Shown here: piece by piece, positions 12,926 through 21,345 of the stretch | Numbering within the stretch: the first letter of the stretch is position 1 | How the letters are laid out: each line of letters begins with the position of its first letter | Assembly (NCBI RefSeq): GCF_010183535.1 | Contig: NC_071329.1 | Coordinates: 15,190,001-15,254,000 of the forward strand | DNA from: Caenorhabditis remanei | Lineage: Eukaryota > Nematoda > Chromadorea > Rhabditida > Rhabditidae | Reading direction: 5' to 3' | DNA length: 64,000 bases | Notes under the pieces: model-generated | What the model was told of the DNA's origin: nothing | Seen by the model: only the letters and a program-made list of their open reading frames with translations | Database searches by the model: none | Program-made: the position numbers and the translations under genes

Positions 12926-13236
12926 ATGTTCACATTTTTCGTCTATCTGATTGCCCTCAATTTGTTTATATCAAGATACTACTGTCGACGTCTAGGAACT
13001 AAAGGTACCCAGCTTCCAGACTTGAGTGACCAAGTGTCAGTTACTCAACCAGGTAAGATTCAATGAAGCTTTTATTCATATCAAAATGATTTCTCATTCC
13101 AGTCGAAACTGAAGTTCCACAATGCAACAAAAGAAATCTTGAAGTAAGAGAGCGAGTTGAGACTGTGAATGACTCGGCTGGTCGATCAAAGCCTCCTCCG
13201 TCCATGAAGAAACGCAGAACAACTAAAAGAAGATAG
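12926..13236 (+). CDS. small basic-tailed protein, 86 aa, two exons
   Basis: Exons are 12926-13052 and 13103-13236, joined by a 50-bp GT-AG intron in phase 1. The N-terminus MFTFFVYLIALNLFI is a hydrophobic anchor or signal segment, followed by RYYCRRLG. The C-terminus is Pro- then Lys/Arg-rich (SKPPPSMKKRRTTKRR), resembling the tail of the upstream coiled-coil gene, which also ends after a phase-1 intron. It may be a truncated duplicate whose first exon is not truly coding. Confidence 0.45.
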
Positions 13237-13884
13237 ATATCATTTGTTTTTCTCATTTTATGAAAACTTATCCTCCAATTTTCAACACGGGCACGTGTAT
13301 GTGGCTTCTTATGTATTTCGCACTAATAATATTTTCAATTTATTCAATTTTTTTATTTCTTTCTGAATGAATGTTACTGCTCGAAATTCCATTGTTAAAA
13401 CGATCCGAATGCGAACTATTGAAATAGATACAGTGCTTATCAAATAACCAAATTAGGAAACGACTTTCAAAGAATCCATTACTTTCCCTGTGAAATTTGT
13501 TTTAATTAGCTTATTCCATGTTCAAAAATAGACTCGTATTGATCAAAATACTCTTATTGATTCCAAAAATTCCTTTCAATGCAAAAGATGCTAGGTAAAA
13601 GAGCCTAAGCGGAAGCTTGCACCTGCTTATTACTACTCCTTCCTGCTCTTCTCTCGGAAATGAATTCTCGTTAGGAGAAAATGACATGTTTCTGCTGATT
13701 ATATGTTGCGGGCGGTTGGGTAAAAGATGAAGAAGGATTTAGGGGTTTTGAGGAATATCTTGTCGGAAAAAGGTTACGTAACCTAAAAATCAGGGGTATG
13801 AGAATTCTGTCTGTTTTTCAATAAAAAAACAAAGAGAGACTCACGAAATTCTGGTAAACTAGTGCCAAAACTTGTGAATCTCTT
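13237..13884. other. intergenic, no gene seen
   Basis: AT-rich sequence between the small gene and the tail of a minus-strand retrotransposon. No coding frame, RNA gene or clear repeat was identified. Confidence 0.45.
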
Positions 13885-14190
13885 GATTTAATTTAATTTA
13901 ATTTATTGACTAAAAAAAATAATCAATGATATACACTAGAGACCTGATCAAGCCCCTCACGAGGCGACAGACCAGGTAGGGGTGGGGGGAACAAATAAAA
14001 AATAAAAAATTGAGAATCATAATGGCAAGATAGGATTGGGGTAAGGATTATAAAACCGAGCTGTGAAAGTGGTAGTGGAAGAATTTCGAGAAGGATAAAT
14101 TAAATTAAAGTGACAGACCGTTAAAATGGGAGAGGCGGGTGAGTGAGCAATATAATACATGGGGGTGGGAGAGAGAGAGAGAGTTCAAAG

Positions 14191-15126
14191 TTATAATCGA
14201 TTAATGGATTGTTCAAGAAGGGAGATAAATTTACCGGGGGAGAGAAATTCAGGGCAATTAGATGTGATGGAATTCCAGATGGGGACAGTGGAGGAGAAGA
14301 AATCATTTACTTGTGGTCTAATACAAATGAGGGTCATGGGTCGTCGGTTAGAGTTAGACAGTCTGACATAAGAGTGGATTTCAGGAAAGAAAGTGGCGCC
14401 GCAAATTATTTTATAGAGGAGTATTAATTGAGATTTAAGACGACGGTGACGGAGGGAGTATAAATCAAGAATCTCAAGACGGTTTAGATAGGAAGTATAG
14501 CGAACGTTACATCTCTGAAGAACTTTCCTGGTGAAAGATCGGAGAGGTTTTTCTAGTTTATGAGAGAGAATGCTAGAGGGAGAAGGAGAGTAGACAGCTG
14601 AGCAATATTCAAGAACTGGAAGGACGTAGGTGTTGAATAAGTGCTTGTAGAGAGGAAGTGATCGAGATCGGAATGACTTGAGTAGTTGGCTGCAGCGAAG
14701 GATAGCTAATGAGGAAGTTTTGGCGATATGGCTATCAAATTTCAAATGAGAGTCTGTTAATAATCCTAAGTCCCGTACTACTGCGGATTCGGTAATGGGG
14801 ATGGAGTCTATATGGTAATGATGACCCGGGTTTTTAGCACCGAGCCTAAGGAGAGTAGTTTTTGTGTGAGCCAGAGGGAGGGAGTTGGCAGAGGCCCATT
14901 CGGAAACGATGTCAATACCAGATTGTAAAAGAATCGAGTCATGAGAATACAGCTTGATATCATCCGCAAAAGCGGCAAAGTGTATGCTAGAAGGGAGAGA
15001 AAGGAGGAGATCGTTTATAAAGATTAAAAAAAGGAGAGGGCCGGCTACTGTACCTTGGGGAACTCCAGAGGGTATGGGGGAGATTATACTATCGATAGAT
15101 CCGTTAACAAATAGATCCGTTAACAA
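14191..15126 (-). CDS. reverse transcriptase fragment, CR1/Jockey-like
   Basis: An uninterrupted frame of about 311 codons on the minus strand. The RT signature SGVPQGTVAGPLLF lies near residue 20 and the catalytic FADDIKLYS near residue 54. A thumb-like region and the C-terminus RPMTLICIRPQ follow. The frame is intact but lacks fingers and endonuclease, so it is a dead-on-arrival copy. Assignment to CR1/Jockey rather than RTE rests on the GVPQG and FADDIKLY spacing. Confidence 0.85.
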   Translation of the reverse strand: MLTDLFVNGSIDSIISPIPSGVPQGTVAGPLLFLIFINDLLLSLPSSIHFAAFADDIKLYSHDSILLQSGIDIVSEWASANSLPLAHTKTTLLRLGAKNPGHHYHIDSIPITESAVVRDLGLLTDSHLKFDSHIAKTSSLAILRCSQLLKSFRSRSLPLYKHLFNTYVLPVLEYCSAVYSPSPSSILSHKLEKPLRSFTRKVLQRCNVRYTSYLNRLEILDLYSLRHRRLKSQLILLYKIICGATFFPEIHSYVRLSNSNRRPMTLICIRPQVNDFFSSTVPIWNSITSNCPEFLSPGKFISLLEQSINRL

Positions 15127-15174
15127 ATAGATCCGTTAACTCGATAGATCCGTTAACTCGATAGATCCGTTAAC
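15090..15174. repeat. short tandem repeat, about five ~16-bp units
   Basis: Five tandem copies of ATAGATCCGTTAAC with variable 2-4 base linkers lie exactly at the 5' truncation point of the minus-strand retrotransposon. The unit is derived from the element's own coding sequence. Confidence 0.85.
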
Positions 15175-15283
15175 ATTTGAAACTTGTCGAAAGAAGTAAT
15201 TTATTCTAAATCTTGCAGTGGTATTGTGCTGAATGAGTTTCAAACTTTAGTTATCTCAAAAAGTGAAGGAGCAGAGGATGAAG

Positions 15284-16729
15284 TACAGTACCCCTCAAAA
15301 GGTTATCAACTTCGGCTGTTTTCAGTGAAAAATGACCCAGTTTTGACAGTGTATTTCGGTGTAATCTGATTGCCCGACAAATTTTATTTTGTATGGGTTG
15401 GAGAGAACAAGAATAGCACCACAGGTAAAGTGCGCTTCAACCGTATGCGGATGGACCAGGTTTCTGGTCCGTAACTGATCCGTTATGGCTATTTTCACGA
15501 CTGGCCAGTCGCGTACGGTCCGTTTCCAAAAATAGCAAACGGATAGAATACGGCTCTGCACTTTAGCGTGGAAAAGCAATTGCCTCGCGCGCGGATGGTA
15601 TACGGATTCGCGTACGGATCCGTTACCGATGGCTGAGGTCTGAGGGACTAAAGACTGCACCCTCTTCCATCTATTTTTTTCTTGCTGAATTATTTATTTT
15701 TCTTGTTTGTTTTCTAATTTTGAGCTTTTTTCATTCGCGATCGTTCAAAATCTTGCTTTAAAAAAATTTACTCGCATGAGGATTGCATCGGAAGCCGTCG
15801 ATACATTTGACTTTCCATGGAATTATCCTAAATGTATTACTTTTCAGAAAATGATTAACGGCGACAGAAGGAAAAGATGGACGTTCGGGCCTCCGCCAAC
15901 TGCATAAAATGGATAAACGACTAACAATGGAAGTAAGTATCGCCAATACAAAATAATATTTTAATCAAATTTTTTCAGAATTTCGGCAGTTAACGAGGGA
16001 AATGGTGCAGAGTTCAAATGGAATAATGTGGTAAACGGAGCTACAAAATTGTACCGTACTCTCAATATTCCGATTTAAGGGGTCAAGAACTGTCAAATCA
16101 GAAGTCATCCGCCGTCTCCGTCTCAGATTCGAATTTAATTTTGTGAACCTAATTATTCCAATTTTTTGTGATTTTTTTGTATTTATTTATGTATTAATTA
16201 TGTATTTATGTATCAAAAGTTATCTTTTTCAGAATAAACAAAATAAAATATCCATTTTGTATGGTTTGACTGGAAAAACGGGGGTTTTGTAGTAAATGAG
16301 AACAAAAATAGAAGGGAGGAAGCGCTCGCCGTTACATTCAAACTGTTCGCGAATCGATCCGTTACTGATCGCATACGGAACCACACATGATTCCTATGCG
16401 GACCGCGCGCGACTTGCGGTGCATCCGTAACGGGTCGTTCGCGACTCACCTGTGACATCATTTTAGTAGTTGACCATTTTTCGTAGGGTCACTAGCTTGA
16501 AAGTTACAGGAAATAAAAGTAATTTATTCCTGAAACCGACTAACTTCAGTGTTTATTAGCGAAATTTTAGAGCTTTTCACTTTGACAACCTGGAACTCTC
16601 AAGATAGTGTCCCTACAAAAAAATGGTCAACTACAAAAATGATGTGCTGCTTTTGCTCTGTTCAGCCTCTACAAAATTTAGTTTGTCGGACAATCAGTTG
16701 ACATTGATAACCTTTTGGGCGGTACTGTA
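15284..16729. repeat. MITE, CAGTACC family, copy 2 (split by another transposon)
   Basis: The left end TACAGTACCCCTCAAAAGG is at 15284 and the right end CCTTTTGGGCGGTACTGTA is at 16729. The interior is interrupted at 15420-16454. Removing that block restores continuity with the uninterrupted copy at 25530-25856 (ATAGCACATCATTTTAG). Confidence 0.85.
15420..16454. mobile_element. CACAGGT-ended DNA transposon, non-autonomous
   Basis: Left terminus CACAGGTAAAGTGCGC; right terminus (reverse complement) CACAGGTGAGTCGCGA. It lies inside a MITE whose empty site is known from a sister copy, giving a 2-bp AC duplication. Near each end are GC-rich blocks with many CCGTAACGG-like and GCGCG motifs. An exon-like piece at about 15850-15905 reads KMINGD.. 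to WTFGPPPTA and stop, but no transposase is recognisable. CAC-starting ends with 2-bp duplications recall the Mirage/CACTA group; that assignment is inference. Confidence 0.7.
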
Positions 16730-17003
16730 GTTCAAGAATGTTCTAGAAAGTCAGTTCCACCTTATATCTTAAAATCTGTCAGACTGTGTTTTGCTTCGGA
16801 AACTTTGGCCTCTGCTCTAAAATCGAAAACCAAGAAGAAAATCAGAGCGCAGAATACCGGACAATAGTTCTCCGATTTCACTATCTCTCTCCATTCTTCG
16901 ACCGCCCTCTCTGGCCCCCCTTTATCAAGAAAAGGAAAAGAAGAAACGAGAAGGAACCCTCTCTCTTCCGGAGGTTTTCTTTTTCTCGACTCCTTCTGTT
17001 CCA

Positions 17004-17504
17004 ATGTCTGCGTCTCCAAAAAACACAAAATATTTACTTTATTTCATTTTCTTCTTCTGGGAGACAACTGATGAGAGATTCGTTCTCTTTTTCTTATGTG
17101 ACGTTGCACTATTGGAGCTCAATGGGTGGTACTTCGTTCCTTTGCTCGAGATTTCTTCACAAATATCTAACCAAAATGGCTATGATAATTGGTTTGACGA
17201 TAAATTTATTACATGTTACGTGGCCTTCCCGAGGAAATGCTCAACAACTCTCGTCGACTACTTGTGTGTCCCTGACCTCTGGTTGTACCGAGCACATAAC
17301 GATCCCCCTCGATTATCTGCATATAAGAAAACGGAATCGTCATTTCAAACTACTATTGCACTCTTGCTCTTTCACTCATGCTCTCTGGAAGACGGAAACT
17401 CTACTCAACTCCTCGATCGGAATCTCTCAACCGTGGCTCCACCAACCGTCTCCAACAAGGATTCCACCAATGCTCCGGCTCCCCAAGAACTCAAGGCACC
17501 ATAA
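17004..17504 (+). CDS. possible ORF, 166 aa, unsupported function
   Basis: A single open frame starting MSASPKNTKYLLYFIFFFW, with a hydrophobic N-terminus and a Ser/Thr/Pro-rich end. There is no splice partner, no homology that I can see, and an almost equally long overlapping frame in another phase. It could be one exon of a larger gene or chance. Confidence 0.25.
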   Translation: MSASPKNTKYLLYFIFFFWETTDERFVLFFLCDVALLELNGWYFVPLLEISSQISNQNGYDNWFDDKFITCYVAFPRKCSTTLVDYLCVPDLWLYRAHNDPPRLSAYKKTESSFQTTIALLLFHSCSLEDGNSTQLLDRNLSTVAPPTVSNKDSTNAPAPQELKAP

Positions 17505-17532
17505 GTATCCTCCTTCCTTTTAATGTCATAAC

Positions 17533-17800
17533 ACTGTTCCCGTTGATTCTCCGAAAATTACAATGTCAAAGAAAAGTGTGCCTGGCAGAGGTGCAACTAT
17601 CTCTCAATTGATAAGATTCTCTCGATGCACTTCTTCTCCGCACATTCTACTCGATTGGACAAGGTCGACGAGGAAAGCAGGAATAAGAATTGATAAGAAA
17701 AAATTGAATGAGAGAATTGGTTGATCGAAGAAAAAAGTAAACTCTGATGTTATTTCTGTCGGTGTGTTCGGGTGTCCGGATGTCCTTTGACTAGGGAAGG
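17533..17800 (+). repeat. dispersed duplicate segment, copy A
   Basis: About 260 bp with recognisable similarity, in the same orientation, to 24695-24955. Shared blocks include GAAAATTACAATGTC, CTCTCAATTGATAAGAT, GAATTGATAAGAAA and GGTGTCC followed by CCTTTGACT. Copy B lies in the 5' flank of the minus-strand gene starting at 24666. Confidence 0.6.
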
Positions 17801-17890
17801 ATCCCGAGCCGAGATGGAGTTATAGGTCGAGACCTATATTATTAGAACGGAAATTTTGCGCTGATTTCAAATCTGTATTCCAATTTGCAG

Positions 17891-17998
17891 AACGATTCAG
17901 TGAAAAAAGTTGTTCGGTTTTTTGTGAGATCTCAGTCAAAAGGCCAAGAATGGCCACGAAAGCATATGAAGAATCTGAAGATGAATAAGCAGATGAAG
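17891..17998 (+). CDS. orphan exon-like segment, 36 codons
   Basis: Flanked by TTTGCAG and GTTTGT splice signals and open in phase 0, reading NDSVKKVVRFFVRSQSKGQE and ending KMNKQMK. A candidate partner after the foldback element begins at about 20797 (after TTCTTACAG). No complete gene could be assembled, so the partner and the start are uncertain. If real, its intron contains the 18069-19725 foldback element and two MITEs. Confidence 0.35.
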
Positions 17999-18068
17999 GT
18001 TTGTAATGTAGTGTTTATCTGGGCTACAAGGGAACTCACTGTGTGATAACGTAACTTACGTAAAACCT

Positions 18069-19725
18069 TTAAAGGAGGACTGAAGTCGTATTTTTTTATT
18101 GCAGATTATGATACTTCAGAAAATTCTGAGCAACTTTCGTCATTGGAGCATATGCTAAAAATCGCTCTAAATGCCCTAAATTCACGTTTTCCCGGCTGAA
18201 AAGGAGCCTAGGTGGAAGAGTTTTGAGGGCCGAAATCTCGACATTCTGCGCGGCCCCGCGCTGCCGTGTAGTCCTCTCGGACAAGTTTTGCTTCTCAATT
18301 TCTCGTTTTTTTTTGCCTTTTTAGAGGGTTTTCGTTGTTTTTTTTTCAAATTTCATCGTTTTTTCGACAAAATATTACTTTAAGATGCATTATTGATCAT
18401 ATTTATATGTATTTTATACGATTATTCAACTTTTCGAACTGAAATCGTTCGATTTACGCCGTATCTTCTTCTTTTCGTCCGTTTTTTCGATTGTTGCATG
18501 AATTTTGCTGTTTTTCAGATTCAAAACGACCCGCAAGCGGCCAATCGACGTTCAACACTCCAATTTTCTTCATTTTTGTGTTAGTTTGTTTCAGAACTTA
18601 TGTTTTCTCTCCGCCAGTATTTAATTTCAGAGCGATCGCTCCCGATAGACACCAGCCGGACACTCCGCCAAGCTGTCGGCCAGCTCGACATCGTCTTCGA
18701 CAAGGAGAACAGCGAAATTAGTCGTGTTAGTTTTAGAATAAACTATTGTTGTTCTCTCCGCCTAAAATTCCAGGTCCCCCCGCAGCACAATTCGACTGAA
18801 AGAAAGAGAAGTTCAATGGCAATAACGACAAAAAGAAAATGGCTTCTTCTGCTTTTTCAGAATTTATTGAGAAATAGTTTTTTATTAACATTTCAAGAAG
18901 ATAATTGAGATTTTAAATAAACATTTTTAAATAATTTTTTTTTTCATTCATTCATCCTTCCTTGTCTTGTCACTCAAATCGACGCAATCAATCTTCTTTT
19001 CGAATTTCGGTGCGGCGGAATCTGGAATTTTAGGCGGAGAGAAGAACAATAGTTTATTCTAAAACTAACACGACTAATTTCGCTGTTCTCCTTGTCGAAG
19101 ACGATGTCGAGCTGGCCGACAGCTTGGCGGAGTGTCCGGCTGGTGTCTATCGGGAGCGATCGCTCTGAAATTAAATACTGGCGGAGAGAAAACATAAGTT
19201 CTGAAACAAACTAACACAAAAATGAAGAAAATTGGAGAGTTGAACGTCGATTGGCCGCTTGCGGGTCGTTTTGAATCTGAAAAACAGCAAAATTCATGCA
19301 ACAATCGAAAAAACGGACGAAAAGAAGAAGATACGGCGTAAATCGAACGATTTCAGTTCGAAAAGTTGAATAATCGTATAAAATACATATAAATATGATC
19401 AATAATGCATCTTAAAGTAATATTTTGTCGAAAAAACGATGAAATTTGAAAAAAAACAACGAAAACCCTCTAAAAAGGCAAAAAAAAACGAGAAATTGAG
19501 AAGCAAAACTTGTCCGAGAGGACTACACGGCAGCGCGGGGCCGCGCAGAATGTCGAGATTTCGGCCCTCAAAACTCTTCCACCTAGGCTCCTTTTCAGCC
19601 GGGAAAACGTGAATTTAGGGCATTTAGAGCGATTTTTAGCACATGCTCCAATGACGAAAGTTGCTCAGAATTTTCTGAAGTATCATAATCTGCAATAAAA
19701 AAATACGACTTCAGTCCTCCTTTAA
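18069..19725. mobile_element. large foldback element, arms about 730 bp, loop about 200 bp
   Basis: The left arm (about 18069-18800) and right arm (about 18995-19725) are near-identical inverted copies. Outer ends read TTAAAGGAGGACTGAAGTC and the reverse complement. Each arm encodes the same short frames, one beginning MSERTTRQRGAAQNVEIS and one containing TSRTLRQAVGQLDIVFDKE, the latter after a TTTCAG acceptor. The loop is AT-rich and non-repeated. A diverged fragment of the outer arm is at 59458-59605, so this is a dispersed family and not a one-off local inversion. Confidence 0.8.
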
Positions 19726-19728
19726 TAG

Positions 19729-20102
19729 ACAGTACCGGTCAAAAGGTTATAGAACTTGGGCATTTTTTGTTGAAAATGGCCAACTTTGACAGTGTGTCAT
19801 GGTAATTCTGGCTGTCCCATCAAGTAGATTTTTAATGAATCGTACAGATTAAATAAAAAGCTCCATTTTTGCAGTTAACAACTTTTATCTACGAACATTT
19901 CCTAGAGAGTTATGGTAATTTCAAGGGGACAGCTCAAAAATGAAAAATAATGAGTCAACTACAAAACTGAAGCTCTATCTTTGCTCTGTATGATTCATCA
20001 AACATCTACTCAATGGGACAGTCAGGATTATCATGACGCACTCTCAAAGTTGGACAGTTTCAACTAAAAACGGCCAAAGTCCATAACCTTTTGACCGGTA
20101 CT
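19729..20102. repeat. MITE, CAGTACC family, copy 3
   Basis: Left end ACAGTACCGGTCAAAAGG; right end CCTTTTGACCGGTACT. The termini carry GGTC where the other copies carry GCCC, with compensating change on both ends, marking a subfamily. It abuts the foldback element. Confidence 0.8.
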
Positions 20103-20192
20103 ATACCTTCAGCGAAGTCCATTTATCGCGGTATATCTTTTTTTCACTAAGCATATATCAAAAACTTGCCGACCAACAACTTGTTAGTCAAC

Positions 20193-20609
20193 TACCGTAA
20201 AAACTGTAATAGAAGCGCCCCTTTATTAGAGGCGCCCCTTTAATAGAGGCGCACCCTAAAAGGCGCTTTGAATAATAGTGGCGCACCCTCTAATAGAGGC
20301 GCCCCCTTAATATGTTCGAAATATTTTTCTGGATTTCAGTCATTATTTTTCAAAGTTCGTGAAAAAAACAAAAATAAAACCTTTTTTGTTCGAAGTACTG
20401 CAAATTTTGGGGTTTTTGTGTAATTTTGTCAGAGAAACTGTTAGTTTGGTTGAAAATTGATGACTTCAAAGTTTAAAAAAATAGCCAAACGAACAGGTTG
20501 AAAAATAGAGGCGCACCCTCTATTAGAGGCGCCCCTGTAATAGAGGCGCACTTTCGGAAGGGGGTTGAAAAATAGAGGCGCATGCGCCTATATTACAGTT
20601 TTTACGGTA
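20193..20609. repeat. MITE with TACCGTAAAAACTG termini and GGCGC repeats
   Basis: Terminal inverted repeats TACCGTAAAAACTGTAATA and TATTACAGTTTTTACGGTA, consistent with a TA target duplication. Both ends contain several degenerate tandem copies of AATAGAGGCGCACCC, leaving an AT-rich middle. No coding capacity. Confidence 0.85.
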
Positions 20610-21345
20610 ATATAAACCACTTTTGGTGTTTTTTTTGGGGTTTTTGGCAAGAATACACTGACCAAAATACACTGACCACTTTGGAATTTTGAGGGTTGAA
20701 AGTTTGTTCTTTTTTGGTATCATCATAAGAATGCTCATATTTCTCTTCACATTTTGAAGCGGAAGAACCGAAAAACTATCAATTTTCTTACAGATCGATT
20801 GGAAAGAAATGCTGCTGGTTACTGGAAGTCAATTCATCTCAAGTCATTCACGATATTTTTTAATGATTTTGGTTGTTTTCAATAGTTGTTTTTCTTATTA
20901 CCTTACGTGAAATCCCTGCTATCATAGAATTGTATCTTTGATTTCAATTGCTTCCGATCTCATTTTCCCCCAACATTTATTTTACTAATAAATGTTGTTT
21001 TTTTTTTAAGTTTTTATTCATAAAACTAATTCAACGAAGTCACATGTCCCCCACAGAGTGTGCTTAAATTGAAAATTGAATACTTTCTAACTGATAAGAT
21101 AACAAAACGTGGCGAGCGCCCATGGAATGGAAAGAACGTTGTGTAGCGATTACGGAGATGGAGAGAAGGAACAAAACGGACTGAACAATGATGAAGAATA
21201 TGACGAAAATAATGGCGGAGATCTCGAGGGCGTCTGGGAGAAAACGAGAGCAAAAGAATGAAACGGAGTGGGTGGGAAAAGTGGAGAGAAATCAATAGTG
21301 AAATGATATGATAACGAAAAGACATGAATCAATATGAAGAAAAAA
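20610..21345. other. intergenic, 3' flank of the minus-strand gene
   Basis: Contains the candidate orphan exon after TTCTTACAG at about 20797 and an AATAAA-rich stretch near 20990. The remainder is the 3' region of the gene ending at 21346. Nothing else is supported. Confidence 0.45.

Larger units (their letters stand above)
13885..15176 (-). mobile_element. 5'-truncated CR1/Jockey-type non-LTR retrotransposon
   Basis: On the minus strand the element runs from a tandem 5' junction (15090-15174) through a reverse transcriptase ORF to a 3' tail of repeated TAAAT units (13885-13905 on plus reads TTTAATTTAATTTAATTTA). A simple-repeat tail is usual for CR1-like elements. The 5' half of the RT and any endonuclease are missing. 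Confidence 0.8.
16730..17890. other. intergenic region with uncertain coding potential
   Basis: Two overlapping open frames on plus (16786-17523 and 17004-17504) are long for the region but show no recognisable domain. One contains a possible signal-like MAMIIGLTINLLHV. The part 17533-17800 is related to 24695-24955 (listed separately). Confidence 0.4.

Noticed and set aside
16213..16461. 82-aa minus-strand frame
   Set aside because: Lies across the right end of the CACAGGT transposon, including its terminal repeat; no coding signature.
18491..19304. Pairs of identical short proteins on both strands
   Set aside because: Produced by the two arms of the foldback element; reported as part of that element rather than as genes.
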